A stretch of DNA of 64,000 bases. Origin: Massilia agrisoli. GTDB taxonomy: Bacteria > Pseudomonadota > Gammaproteobacteria > Burkholderiales > Burkholderiaceae_D. The position numbers and the translations under genes are program-made. The DNA lies in NCBI RefSeq assembly GCF_020831365.1, contig NZ_JAJHPV010000004.1:496001-560000 (forward strand). The letters are read 5' to 3'. This document shows positions 45,534-54,149 of the stretch, piece after piece. The notes under the pieces are model-generated. The model worked only from the letters and a program-made list of their open reading frames with translations. It made no database searches and had not been told where the DNA came from. The number at the start of each line of letters is the position of its first letter. Positions within the stretch are counted from its first letter, which is position 1.

Positions 45534-46626
45534 AGGCTTCTCCTTCGATATACACAGATTTGATGTTCAGGTTGCGGTCGAGGACCACGAGGTCGGCATG
45601 GCAGCCAGGCGCAATGCGCCCGATCTGCGTTTCGCCGAGGTAGTCGGCGGCGTAGGTCGATACGCGGCGCGAGGCGTCGGCCAGGTCGAGGCCGAGCGAG
45701 ACCAGGTTGCGCAGCGCCTGGTCCATCGTCAGCGTGCTGCCGGCCAGCGTGCCGTCGGGCAGGCGCACCCCGCCCATGCACTTGTGGACCACCTGGCGGC
45801 CCAGCATGTACTCGCCGTCCGGCATGCCGGTGGCGGCGGTGGAGTCGGTCACGCAGTACAGGTTCGGGATCGCGCGCAGCGCTACCTTGATGGCGCCCGG
45901 GTGCACGTGCAGCAGGTCGGGAATCAGCTCGGCGTACTGGGCGTGCGCCAGCGCGGCGCCCACCATGCCAGGCTCGCGGTGGTGCAGGCCGTTCATCGCG
46001 TTGAACAGGTGGGTGAAGCCGGCCGCGCCGTGCTTGAGCGCCGCCACGCCGTCGTCGTAGGAGCCCATCGTGTGGCCGATCTGGACGCGGATGCCGGCGT
46101 CGGCCAGTTCCTTGACCAGCTGCAGGTGGCCTTCGAGTTCCGGCGCGACTGTAATCAGGCGCATCGGCGCATGCTCGCCCAGCTGGTTGACTTCATCGAG
46201 CGTGGCCGAGCGTGCGTAGTTGGGTTGCGCCCCGAGCTTGCCCGAGTTGATGTACGGGCCTTCGAGGTGCACGCCGAGGATGCGCGCGCTGCCCGGCACC
46301 GGGTTTGCGCATGCGGCGCCCACTGCCTTGAGGGCTGCCACGATGTCTTCGGGCGGCGCCGTCATTGTGGTGGCCAGCAGGCTGGTGGTGCCGTGCTTCG
46401 CATGCATCTTCGCGATCACTTGCGGCGCGTCGCCGCCTTGCATGATGTCCTTGCCGCCCGCGCCATGCACGTGCAGGTCGACGAAACCGGGAATGATGTA
46501 GTCGTCGCCGTTGATGGCCGGGTCGGCCGCGCCGCCGGCGATCGCGTCGATGCGCTTGCCGAAGCGAACCTCGCCGCTGATCCAGCCGCCTGGCGTGAGG
46601 ATGTTGCCTTTGATTGCAGTGCTCAT
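45514..46626 (-). CDS. nagA: N-acetylglucosamine-6-phosphate deacetylase
   Basis: A 370-residue amidohydrolase that removes acetate from GlcNAc-6-P. The metal-site motif is FVDLHVHGAGGKDIMQGG, followed by HLEGPYINSGKLGAQP, IGHTMGSYDDGV and THLFNAMNGLHHREPG; SDGTLAGSTLT-type sequence appears as PDGTLAGSTLTMDQAL. Its ATG overlaps the kinase stop by ATGA coupling, and its own end overlaps the SIS gene. Confidence 0.96.
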   Translation of the reverse strand: MSTAIKGNILTPGGWISGEVRFGKRIDAIAGGAADPAINGDDYIIPGFVDLHVHGAGGKDIMQGGDAPQVIAKMHAKHGTTSLLATTMTAPPEDIVAALKAVGAACANPVPGSARILGVHLEGPYINSGKLGAQPNYARSATLDEVNQLGEHAPMRLITVAPELEGHLQLVKELADAGIRVQIGHTMGSYDDGVAALKHGAAGFTHLFNAMNGLHHREPGMVGAALAHAQYAELIPDLLHVHPGAIKVALRAIPNLYCVTDSTAATGMPDGEYMLGRQVVHKCMGGVRLPDGTLAGSTLTMDQALRNLVSLGLDLADASRRVSTYAADYLGETQIGRIAPGCHADLVVLDRNLNIKSVYIEGEACDLNDA

Positions 46627-47501
46627 TGCACGCCTTTCTCGATGTGCTGTTCGATCATGCGCAACGCGCCGCTGGCGGCGTCGCCGTGCGGGGCGATGGC
46701 GCGCGCGCGGAGTTCGGCAGGCAGCCAGGCGCGCAGCACTTGCCCGAGCCCGCCGCACAAGGCGAATGGTAGTTCTCCGGACGGATCGAGGGCGCGCGCG
46801 AGGCCCGCCACTTCGAGTCCGGCGTCGGCCAGGATCTGGCGCGCGGTGGCGTCGCCATCGGCATGGGCGACGACGATGGGCGCCAGCGATGCGTAGGTAG
46901 TCTGCGTGGCCTTGCCAAGCCAGACCTGGATGGCGTCGCGGTTGCCGCCGCAGGCGTCGATCACCTGCTGCGCAAACGGCGAATGCGGCTTGCGGCCGTC
47001 GAGTACCTGTTCGATGTGGTTGATGGCGCGCAGGCCCATCCAGCCGCCGCTTGCTTCGTCGCCGGCAGGGAAGCCCCAGCCGCCGGCCTCGCGCTGTTCG
47101 CCGTCCGCCAGCAGCACCTGCGCCACGCTGCCCGTGCCAATGGCGACAATCACCCCAGGCTGGCCCTGGTGCGCGCCCATCAGCGTGGTGAAGCCATCGG
47201 TCTCGAGCCGCAGCGCGCCATAACCGGGGTTGGCGGCGACGAACTGCGCGGCCCATTCCTTGTTATGCACGCCGGCCAGGCCAAGGCCAATGGCGATGGA
47301 CGACAGGGGAGGGGGCGCGACGCCGGCGCAGGCGAAGGCCGCGGCGACGGCGTCGCCGATCGCCTTCCATGCCTTGTCGATGCCATGTGCGAGGCCTGAC
47401 GGGCCGCCCTGGGCCTGGGCGATTTCCTGCCCGCCGGCGCGCGCGATGCGCACCCGCGTTCCGGTGCCGCCGCCGTCAACGCCGATGAGATAGTCGATCA
47501 T
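46623..47501 (-). CDS. N-acetylglucosamine kinase, BadF/BadG family
   Basis: A 292-residue ASKHA-fold kinase starting MIDYLIGVDGGGTGTRVRIA, with the phosphate-2 loop VIVAIGTGSVAQVLL and GFPAGDEASGGWMG. It probably phosphorylates GlcNAc to GlcNAc-6-P as the first step before NagA. First gene of the operon. It starts only 30 bases after the stop of the upstream beta-helix frame on the same strand, and the operator-like repeats lie 65-105 bases upstream. Confidence 0.92.
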   Translation of the reverse strand: MIDYLIGVDGGGTGTRVRIARAGGQEIAQAQGGPSGLAHGIDKAWKAIGDAVAAAFACAGVAPPPLSSIAIGLGLAGVHNKEWAAQFVAANPGYGALRLETDGFTTLMGAHQGQPGVIVAIGTGSVAQVLLADGEQREAGGWGFPAGDEASGGWMGLRAINHIEQVLDGRKPHSPFAQQVIDACGGNRDAIQVWLGKATQTTYASLAPIVVAHADGDATARQILADAGLEVAGLARALDPSGELPFALCGGLGQVLRAWLPAELRARAIAPHGDAASGALRMIEQHIEKGVQ

Positions 47502-47531
47502 ATGGAATGGGGTCCTGTGCTGCCATGAAGG

Positions 47532-49064
47532 TCAGGGCACTATAGGGATGCCAAACTCGTGTGTCAACAGGTATTTAACTGGTATTGTAGTGGTTGGAAC
47601 TGGTATTGGAATGGTGCGTTGTGGCGCGCGCCAAGCCCTTGATTTAAAAGGACTTGGCGCGCAAGTGGAATGGTCGTGCAGGGAAGGTGGTATGGAGCGG
47701 CAGGTAGCGAAGTTATGCTGTTCGCGCGCGCCCTTGCGGTCGATGGTCACCATGCGCGGCTTGTCGAGCATCGCCGTGCGGGTGTCGGGTTTCGCGCGCA
47801 CGTTGACGACCGCATTGCCAGGGCCGCTGACGACCACGTCGGCGTGGCCTGCCACCAGCGCGCGGGCGTTCAGGCTGCCCGATCCCGACAGCTGCGCATT
47901 GAGGCCGTCGACCGTGCCGCTGATATCCGCGTCGGCCGGGCCTTTCATTTTCAGGACCAGCCGCTTGCCGGACAGGGTGGCCTGCAGTCCGCCGGAGCCA
48001 TGCAGTTCGGCGTCGAGGGTGCCGGCCACGTTGGACAGTTCGGCCGCGCCCGGTCCCCGGTTGCGCAAGGTGGCGTTGGTGACCGCCAGGCGCGATGCAT
48101 CGAGGTCGCCCGATCCGGACAGGTCGGCGTGCAGCGTGGCGGTGCTGCCGGCCAGGTCGACGTTGCCTGGTCCCGCCAGCATCAGGCGTACGTCGCGCGC
48201 CGCCAGGCCGCTGACCGACAGGTCGCCGGAACCGTGGACCTGGCCGTCGAATTTTTTCAGGTTGCCCGCGATGCAGCCGTTGCCCGGGCCGTGCATCTGT
48301 GCGCTGGCCGCTTCCACCGCCAGCGAGCAGGCTTCGAGGTCGCCCGAGCCGTGTATCTCGGCGCGCAGCTCGCGGCTGCTGCCTTCGAGCCGCGCGCCGC
48401 CGGGGCCGTGCAGGTCGATGGCCACCGACGCCAGGCGCAGGCGCTGGCCTTCGAGGTCGCCCGATCCGCTGATATGCGCCGACAGCGTGCCGCTGATGTC
48501 GGCAATGGTGACGTCGCCCGGGCCGGACATGGCCAGGCTGGCGCGGGTGGCGCGCATCAGGTGCAGGTCAAGCTCGCCGCTGCCGGAGCTGTTGACCTGC
48601 AGTTCGCGTACCGCGCCGCTGGCGCGCACGTCGCCGGGGCCATTGAGGGAAATGGCGAAGCGCTCGCCGCTGACCTGCTCAACGTCGACGTCGCCGCTGC
48701 CGGACGTCGCCAGCTTTGCCAGCATCGGGGTGCTGATGTTGATGGTGACCCGCTCGTGCACCTTGTTGAGGCTGAAGCTGAAGCCGCGCCGCTTCACCGG
48801 GCGCACCACCAGCGTATCGCCGCTGACGAAGGCTTCCACTCCCGCCAGGTCCTTGCGGGTGCCGGTCATCGACAAGGCATTGCGGCCTTGCGCCTTGATG
48901 GCCACGCGATAAGGGCCGGACAATTCGATCGACCGGAAGGCGCCGATCTCGCGGTGGGTTGTGACCAGCTCGGAATCCTGCGGCGCCGCCAGCAGCGAAG
49001 GGGAGGCAAGGACGCCGGCAGCGATGGCGGCGGCGAGGCTGGTTTGCTTGAGCATCGTTTTCAT
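47532..49064 (-). CDS. Exported beta-helix protein of alternating GSGD/GPGD repeats (DUF2807-like)
   Basis: A 510-residue protein with a signal peptide (AAAIAAGVLASPSLLAAP). Residues ~38-130 resemble the head GIN/DUF2807 domain. From about 130 to 430 the chain is a regular array in which [S/H]GSGD and GPG[D/N/G] motifs alternate every ~20 residues, giving about seven 41-residue units, consistent with a right-handed beta-helix. The last ~75 residues (after VTIDRKGA) are Pro/Thr-rich and of different composition, because the frame continues through the hairpin and operator region of the nag operon; a lost stop or frameshift near there is likely. Confidence 0.8.
   Translation of the reverse strand: MKTMLKQTSLAAAIAAGVLASPSLLAAPQDSELVTTHREIGAFRSIELSGPYRVAIKAQGRNALSMTGTRKDLAGVEAFVSGDTLVVRPVKRRGFSFSLNKVHERVTINISTPMLAKLATSGSGDVDVEQVSGERFAISLNGPGDVRASGAVRELQVNSSGSGELDLHLMRATRASLAMSGPGDVTIADISGTLSAHISGSGDLEGQRLRLASVAIDLHGPGGARLEGSSRELRAEIHGSGDLEACSLAVEAASAQMHGPGNGCIAGNLKKFDGQVHGSGDLSVSGLAARDVRLMLAGPGNVDLAGSTATLHADLSGSGDLDASRLAVTNATLRNRGPGAAELSNVAGTLDAELHGSGGLQATLSGKRLVLKMKGPADADISGTVDGLNAQLSGSGSLNARALVAGHADVVVSGPGNAVVNVRAKPDTRTAMLDKPRMVTIDRKGAREQHNFATCRSIPPSLHDHSTCAPSPFKSRAWRAPQRTIPIPVPTTTIPVKYLLTHEFGIPIVP
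47568..47608 (-). promoter_or_regulatory. Candidate operator repeats of the nag operon
   Basis: AACTGGTATTG occurs exactly at 47577-47587 and 47598-47608, 21 bases apart (two helical turns), with a shorter CAGGTATT at 47568-47575 and a GTGGTT between. TGGTATT-type half sites are reported for GntR-family regulators of GlcNAc genes (NagQ/NagR), so this is a reasonable binding region for such a repressor. No regulator gene is in the window. Confidence 0.5.
47626..47662 (-). repeat. Hairpin between the beta-helix gene and the nag operon
   Basis: GCGCGCCAAG (47626-47635) and CTTGGCGCGC (47653-47662) form a 10-bp perfect stem, extended inward by four pairs after one mismatch. Without a T tract it is not a canonical terminator, but it sits where the beta-helix transcript would be expected to end. 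Confidence 0.55.
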
Positions 49065-49169
49065 GTCTTCTTTTATGGGTGATCGAATCGAAGCATGACA
49101 ATAAGGCACGCATCCGCATGGCGCGACCGGAAACCGACGAAAGCGCAAAAACGTGGCCCCAAATGCAAA

Positions 49170-49190
49170 AGCGGCGGATAAGCCGCCGCT
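49170..49190 (-). terminator. Intrinsic terminator of the small exported protein gene
   Basis: On the minus strand AGCGGCGG, loop CTTAT, CCGCCGCT followed by TTTGCATTT, 20 bases after the stop at 49210. Confidence 0.7.
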
Positions 49191-49209
49191 CTAGCCGCCT
49201 TGCACTTGC

Positions 49210-49482
49210 TTAGTTTTTGTACTGTTCCAGCTGCACTGCCAGCATGGTCTTGTGGTTCTTGACGAATGCTTCGGCTTCGGCCTTGACCGTGGCGCGGTCG
49301 GTTGCCGATGCCTTGGTGATGGTGACCGTCGGCAGGTTCAGTTTGTCGGCGTTGGCGCTGTTGGCCGCGGCGGTAGCGGCTGCGGCGGTCACGGCGGCGT
49401 TAGCCAGCGGCGCGTCGGCGGCGAATGCGGAACCTGCTGCGACGAACACAACAGCTGTGGCGATGAATTTGCTTGCTTTCAT
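49210..49482 (-). CDS. Small exported Ala-rich protein
   Basis: A 90-residue protein with signal peptide (FIATAVVFVAAGSAFAAD), an Ala/Asn-rich stretch and a Lys/Glu-rich helical C-terminus (AEAEAFVKNHKTMLAVQLEQ). GGGAG lies before the ATG. Unknown function; the composition recalls small periplasmic stress proteins. It is divergent from a LysR gene that may regulate it. Confidence 0.72.
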   Translation of the reverse strand: MKASKFIATAVVFVAAGSAFAADAPLANAAVTAAAATAAANSANADKLNLPTVTITKASATDRATVKAEAEAFVKNHKTMLAVQLEQYKN

Positions 49483-49637
49483 GGTATTTCTCCCTGTTGA
49501 TTAATTGCGTCGCGTCTTCGCGGCGTTGACGGCCTGATTGCTCGTCCAATGAAGCCAGTCTACACGTTGCGCTGTAAGCAAAAAAGGCGAATAATCGCAA
49601 TGCACCGTTGCGGTGGGCGCAATAATCAAAGGATCAT

Positions 49638-50597
49638 ATGGACAGGTTGCAATCGATGCGGGTATTCGCCAAGGTGGTCGAGATGGGCAGTTTCGCCAAG
49701 GCGGCCGAGGCGCTCGACCTGTCGGCCACGGTTGTCACGCGCAACCTGGCCGACCTCGAGACCCACCTGGGGACCCGGCTGCTCAACCGCACCACGCGCA
49801 AGCTGTCGCTGACCGAGTCCGGGCAGGTCTACCTTGCGCGGGTGCGCCAGATCCTGTCCGATATCGACGACGCGGATGCCGAAGTGTCATCGCAGTCGCG
49901 CAAGGCCAGCGGCGTGCTGCGCATCTACTGCCAGCCGGGTTTCGGCCAGTCGCAGCTGGGGCGCCTGCTGCCCCTGTATGCGCGCGACATGCCGGACGTG
50001 GTGCTCGACGTGACCTTATCCGACCATGGTGTCGACCTGGTGCAGGAAGGCTTCGACATCGGCATCTTCCTGGGCGTGCAGAAGTTCGACAGCAGCCTGG
50101 TGGCGCGCCAGCTGGCCACGTCGAACCTGATCCTGTGCGCCTCGCCCGACTACGTGGCGCGCCGCGGCGAACCGCTTGCGCCGTCCGACCTGTCCGGCCA
50201 CGACTGCCTGAACTTCGCCTTTGAACAGCTGCGCCACCACTGGCCGATCCAGTGGGGCGACCAGCATGTGAACGTGCCAATCCACAGCCGCATGATCTCG
50301 AATAACGGCGCGGTGCTGCGCGAGGCGGCGCTGGCCGGCATGGGCGTGGCGATCCGGTCGTCCTTCACCATCGAGGACGACCTGACCAGCGGGCGCCTGG
50401 TGCAGCTGTTGAAAGGGCACCACCTGGGCCAGACCTCGGTGATGATGGTCTACCCGAGCCGCCGCCTGATGTCCTGGAAGATGCGTACCTTTATCGACTT
50501 TATGGCGGCCCGCTTCCCGAATCCGAAGGGCGATCCGTGGCTGGCCGAGGCCGAGGCGGTGGCGGCCCCCGGCGCCGCTTGTTGGCCTGAGCGGTAG
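49638..50597 (+). CDS. LysR-family transcriptional regulator
   Basis: A 319-residue full-length LysR protein: HTH in RVFAKVVEMGSFAKAAEALD and LSATVVTRNLADLETHLGTR, linker, then a substrate-binding domain (ASGVLRIYCQPGFGQSQLGR; MPDVVLDVTLSDHGVDLVQE). It belongs to the DsdC/CrgA-like group with a single-domain effector pocket. Divergent from the small exported protein gene. Confidence 0.93.
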   Translation: MDRLQSMRVFAKVVEMGSFAKAAEALDLSATVVTRNLADLETHLGTRLLNRTTRKLSLTESGQVYLARVRQILSDIDDADAEVSSQSRKASGVLRIYCQPGFGQSQLGRLLPLYARDMPDVVLDVTLSDHGVDLVQEGFDIGIFLGVQKFDSSLVARQLATSNLILCASPDYVARRGEPLAPSDLSGHDCLNFAFEQLRHHWPIQWGDQHVNVPIHSRMISNNGAVLREAALAGMGVAIRSSFTIEDDLTSGRLVQLLKGHHLGQTSVMMVYPSRRLMSWKMRTFIDFMAARFPNPKGDPWLAEAEAVAAPGAACWPER

Positions 50598-50677
50598 CCG
50601 CCGGGGCGGCCCCGGTGTCATAATGTGGCATTGGCGCGGTTTGGGGTGCATGCCGTGCGTGCAAGTGGAGAGCAACA

Positions 50678-50863
50678 ATGATTCGTTATTTGGGTACGCA
50701 GAAGAACCCGGACGGTGCGACTGTCTACGTATTCCTCGTAAACGGCTTGCAAAAAGAAGTACGTGAGAACGCGCTGAAACAGCACCCGGGGTGCTATGAA
50801 GCCTTGCCGGCTTCGGCCAAGGCCAAGATCGCGGCAAACCGCCAATGGCTGTCCAAACTATAG
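50678..50863 (+). CDS. Small hypothetical protein
   Basis: A 61-residue protein (MIRYLGTQKNPDGATVYVFL at the start, ending AANRQWLSKL) with one Cys. GGAGAG precedes the ATG. Its end overlaps the next gene's start by 19 bases, implying coupling. Family not recognised. Confidence 0.6.
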   Translation: MIRYLGTQKNPDGATVYVFLVNGLQKEVRENALKQHPGCYEALPASAKAKIAANRQWLSKL

Positions 50864-51333
50864 CCGCGCTGGCCCTGGCGCTGGCGGGCTGCGTGCCGGC
50901 CGTGGCGCTGGCCGCGCCATCGACCTTCGGGCCGGTGATCGGCAGCGCGCTACTGTGCCGCAGCCATCTCGATAACGCCTACTTCCACTCCTACCTGACC
51001 ACGGCCTTTGGCCCCTCGTACAAGCATGAAGGCGGCGCCTATTGGTTCAAAGCCGACGGCAGCCTGTGGGGCGCCCAGGTGACGGACATCATCGTCAGCG
51101 ACGACACCAGCGACCTCGTGTTCGTCGGCGCGGTGGCCGAAACCTCCCCCGACAAGCTGGAACAATCGATCCGCAGCGCCTCGGGCGTGCGCCACCTTCC
51201 GGCCGACAGCTCGGCCTTTCCGGTGAGGCACTCGGTGCCGGGTAGTAAAATCGTCTACTTCAAGGACAAGTCGAAAATCTACTGCGCGCGCTACAAGCCT
51301 TTGCATCCGTCGCGCCAGGTCCCGGCCAGGTAA
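50845..51333 (+). CDS. Exported hypothetical protein
   Basis: A 162-residue protein with a hydrophobic N-terminus (IAALALALAGCVPAVALA) that could be a cleaved signal; the Cys at residue 16 makes a lipoprotein possible. The mature part has two Cys (LLCRSHL and IYCARY) and a mixed alpha/beta pattern. It precedes gspA by two bases. Function unknown; it may be co-expressed with the gsp pair. Confidence 0.68.
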   Translation: MAVQTIAALALALAGCVPAVALAAPSTFGPVIGSALLCRSHLDNAYFHSYLTTAFGPSYKHEGGAYWFKADGSLWGAQVTDIIVSDDTSDLVFVGAVAETSPDKLEQSIRSASGVRHLPADSSAFPVRHSVPGSKIVYFKDKSKIYCARYKPLHPSRQVPAR

Positions 51334-51335
51334 AT

Positions 51336-52898
51336 ATGTACACACACTTTTTCAACCTGACCCAGCCCCCGTTCTCCATCGCGCCCGATCCGCGCTACCT
51401 GTTCATGAGCGACCGCCACCGCGAAGCGCTGGCGCACCTGCTGTTCGGCGTCGGCAGCGGCGGCGGCTTCGTGCTGCTGACCGGCGAGATTGGGGCTGGC
51501 AAGACCACCGTGTGCCGCTGCTTCCTCGAGCAGGTGCCCGAGCATTGCGAGCTTGGCTATATTTTCAACCCGCGGCTGTCGGTGGAGGAGCTGCTGCAAT
51601 CGGTGTGCGAGGAATTCCACATCGCGCTGCCCGCCAGCGCCAGCGTCAAAGGGTATGTGGATGCGATCAACCGCTACCTGCTGGACTGCCACGCGCAAGG
51701 CAAGAACAACGTGCTGGTCATCGACGAGGCCCAGAACCTGTCGGCCGGCGTGCTCGAACAACTGCGCCTGCTGACGAACCTGGAAACCAGCGAGCGCAAG
51801 CTGCTGCAGGTGATCCTGATCGGCCAGCCGGAGCTGCGCACCATGCTGGCCGACCCCAGCCTGGAGCAGCTGGCCCAGCGCATCATCGCGCGCTACCACC
51901 TGGGCTCCTTGTCGGAAGACGAGACCGGCAGCTATGTCAGCCACCGCATGGCCGTTGCCGGGGCGTCAGGCGCGCCGGCTTTCCCGCCTGCGCTCACCCC
52001 GCTGATCCATCGCTTGTCCAAGGGCGTACCGCGCCGGATCAACCTGTTGTGCGACCGCGCGCTGCTTGGCGCGTATGTCGAGAACACCCACCAGGTGACG
52101 CGCGCGATCCTGCGCAAGGCGGCTTCCGAAGTGTTCAACGACGACGAGATGCCGGCGCCGAAGCGCTGGGCCATGCTGGCTGGCGGCGTGCTGGCAGGCG
52201 CCGCGATCAGCGCTGCCGCATTGCAGCTGATGCCGGTGAAGCAGCAAGCAAAGCCCGCCGCCGCAAGCGCCGCGACGAAAGCCGCTGCCCCGGTGCCGGT
52301 TGCCGTGCCAGTCGGGCACGAGTCCGCGGAACCGGCAATGCGCGAGCTTGCCGCCTTGTGGGGGCAAACGCTGGCCGCCGGTGAACCTTGCGAGGCCGCC
52401 CAGCGCCAGGAACTGCGCTGCCACCAGGGCAAGGGCGGCCTGTACGAACTGCGCCAGCTTGACCGCCCGGCGGTACTGACCTTGCGCGACGGCGCGGCGA
52501 CGCGCCATGCCGTGCTGGTGGCGCTGGACGACGACAAGGCCACGCTGTCGGTCGGCGGCGCGAAGCATGCGGTCAGCATCGCCTCGCTGGCCGCGCGTTT
52601 TGACGGCAGCTTCACCACGTTCTGGCGCGCGCCGCGCGCGTTCCGCGACTATGTGCCTGCGGGCGGGCAGGGCGCCGATGTCGACTGGATCGCGGCGAAG
52701 CTTGCGCAGCTTGAACGTGCCGCCGCGCCGGCCCAGGCACAGCTTTTCGATGTCCGCATGCAGGAGCGCCTGCGCGCCTTCCAGGCCGCGCAGGGCCTGA
52801 AGCCCGATGGCATGGCAGGCCCGCGCACCTACATGCGCCTGAACCAGTTGGGCGGCGTGGCAGAACCGCGCCTGCTTGCCGACCGCAAGGAAAACTAA
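51336..52898 (+). CDS. gspA: General secretion pathway ATPase GspA/ExeA
   Basis: A 520-residue inner-membrane protein. The N-terminal AAA ATPase has Walker A GEIGAGKTT (50-58) and Walker B VLVIDEAQN (127-135). A membrane segment lies near residue 276 (AMLAGGVLAGAAISAAAL). The periplasmic part ends in a peptidoglycan-binding domain (ERLRAFQAAQGLKPDGMAGP). With GspB it helps assemble the GspD secretin of the type II system through the cell wall. The rest of the gsp cluster is not in the window. Confidence 0.93.
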   Translation: MYTHFFNLTQPPFSIAPDPRYLFMSDRHREALAHLLFGVGSGGGFVLLTGEIGAGKTTVCRCFLEQVPEHCELGYIFNPRLSVEELLQSVCEEFHIALPASASVKGYVDAINRYLLDCHAQGKNNVLVIDEAQNLSAGVLEQLRLLTNLETSERKLLQVILIGQPELRTMLADPSLEQLAQRIIARYHLGSLSEDETGSYVSHRMAVAGASGAPAFPPALTPLIHRLSKGVPRRINLLCDRALLGAYVENTHQVTRAILRKAASEVFNDDEMPAPKRWAMLAGGVLAGAAISAAALQLMPVKQQAKPAAASAATKAAAPVPVAVPVGHESAEPAMRELAALWGQTLAAGEPCEAAQRQELRCHQGKGGLYELRQLDRPAVLTLRDGAATRHAVLVALDDDKATLSVGGAKHAVSIASLAARFDGSFTTFWRAPRAFRDYVPAGGQGADVDWIAAKLAQLERAAAPAQAQLFDVRMQERLRAFQAAQGLKPDGMAGPRTYMRLNQLGGVAEPRLLADRKEN

Positions 52899-52902
52899 GC
52901 CC

Positions 52903-53562
52903 ATGTCATACATCCTTGAGGCACTCAAAAAAGCGCAGGCGGAACGCGAGCTCGGTTCTGCGCCGACCATCCATGCAGCGCCAGTTCACGCCGCGCCTGT
53001 GCGTGCGGCCGCCAGCCGCAAGCCACTGCTGGTCGGCCTCGGTGCAGGTGCGCTGATCGCCGGCGTGGCGGCGTTTGCGGTGCTGCGCCAAAGCGCGCCG
53101 CCGCCGCCGCAGCCGCAGCCGATGGTTGTCGCCACCGCGCCGGCGCCGCAGCAGCCCGTCGTCGCAGCCCCGCCTGCGCCACCGGTTGCCGAGGCGCCGC
53201 CCGCGCCAAAACCGCCGGTGGCCGCTGCGAAGCCATCCGAACCAAAGCCGCAACCCAGGCCCGAGCGCGCCGAGGCCCCGGCGCGGCCTGACCCCGCGCC
53301 AGTTGCGGCGGTTGCGCCGGCGCCGGTCGAGGACAGCGCGCCGCCGCTTGGCCAGCTGCCCGAAGCCATCCAGCGCGAAGTGCCGCAGATCGCCGTCGGC
53401 GGCTACATCTATTCCGCCAATCCGGCCGACCGCCTCCTCCTGATCGACAAGGTGCTGCGGCGCGAAGGCGAGGAGGTGGCGCCCGGCCTGGTCCTGGAGC
53501 GGCTGCTGCCCAAGGCCGCGGTGATGAACTACCGCGGCTACCGTTACCGCCTCCCGTACTAG
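52903..53562 (+). CDS. gspB: General secretion pathway protein GspB/ExeB
   Basis: A 219-residue protein: short cytoplasmic MSYILEALKKAQAERELGS, a membrane helix (LLVGLGAGALIAGVAAFAVL), a long Pro/Ala-rich periplasmic linker (about 65-155), and a C-terminal GspB domain (AVGGYIYSANPADRLLLIDK ... GLVLERLLPKAAVMNYRGYR). Partner of GspA, encoded four bases downstream. Confidence 0.92.
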   Translation: MSYILEALKKAQAERELGSAPTIHAAPVHAAPVRAAASRKPLLVGLGAGALIAGVAAFAVLRQSAPPPPQPQPMVVATAPAPQQPVVAAPPAPPVAEAPPAPKPPVAAAKPSEPKPQPRPERAEAPARPDPAPVAAVAPAPVEDSAPPLGQLPEAIQREVPQIAVGGYIYSANPADRLLLIDKVLRREGEEVAPGLVLERLLPKAAVMNYRGYRYRLPY

Positions 53563-53574
53563 AAAGCGCCGAAC

Positions 53575-54105
53575 ATGCAGAACGAAACACAGCCCGGACA
53601 GGTGCTGGGCGTGGTCGGCTGGTCCGGCAGCGGCAAGACCACCTTGCTCGAATACCTGGTGGCGCGGCTGGCCGCGCGCGGCCTGCGCATCAACGTCGTC
53701 AAGCACAGCCACCATGACATCCCGCTGGAGCCCCCGCACAAGGACAGCGCGCGCCTGCGCATGGCCGGTGCTGCCGAAGTGATGATCGCGTCGCCATTCC
53801 GGGTGGCCGTCATGCGCGAACTGCGCGGGGCGGCCGAGCCATCGCTCGCCGAACACCTGCAGCGGCTCGCCGCGGCCGACCTGACACTGGTCGAGGGGTA
53901 TAAATGGGAGCCGATTCCAAAGCTGGAAGTGCACCGGCCCGCCCTCGGCCAGCCGGCGCTGTACCCGGACGACCCGGGCATCGTCGCCGTCGCCAGCGAC
54001 GCCACCCGTCCGGCGCAGCTGCGCGATGGGGTCGAGTGGCTCGACCTGAACGACCAGCCAGCCATTTTGGCCTGGCTTGAGCGGCGCCTGCCTAAAGTTC
54101 CCTAA
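53575..54105 (+). CDS. mobB: Molybdopterin-guanine dinucleotide biosynthesis protein B
   Basis: A 176-residue P-loop protein with GWSGSGKTT (15-23), then [20 protein letters not shown] and [19 protein letters not shown]. It binds GTP and assists MobA in making the guanine dinucleotide form of the molybdenum cofactor. Its stop lies inside the FliA promoter of the next gene. Confidence 0.92.
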   Translation: MQNETQPGQVLGVVGWSGSGKTTLLEYLVARLAARGLRINVVKHSHHDIPLEPPHKDSARLRMAGAAEVMIASPFRVAVMRELRGAAEPSLAEHLQRLAAADLTLVEGYKWEPIPKLEVHRPALGQPALYPDDPGIVAVASDATRPAQLRDGVEWLDLNDQPAILAWLERRLPKVP

Positions 54106-54119
54106 AAACCTGCCGTAAC
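54093..54119 (+). promoter_or_regulatory. FliA (sigma-28) promoter of the YjfB-like gene
   Basis: TAAAGTTC (54093-54100), exactly 11 bases, then GCCGTAAC (54112-54119), against the consensus TAAAGTTT-N11-GCCGATAA. The -35 overlaps the mobB stop. The transcript would start near 54125, about 25 bases before the ATG. Confidence 0.78.
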
Positions 54120-54149
54120 AAGGGGATAGCCCCTCATTCGGAGAACGAC

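Noticed and set aside
54121-54134. AGGGG-ATAG-CCCCT hairpin before the YjfB-like gene as a terminator
   Set aside because: Only five base pairs, no T tract, and it lies within the start region of the FliA transcript.
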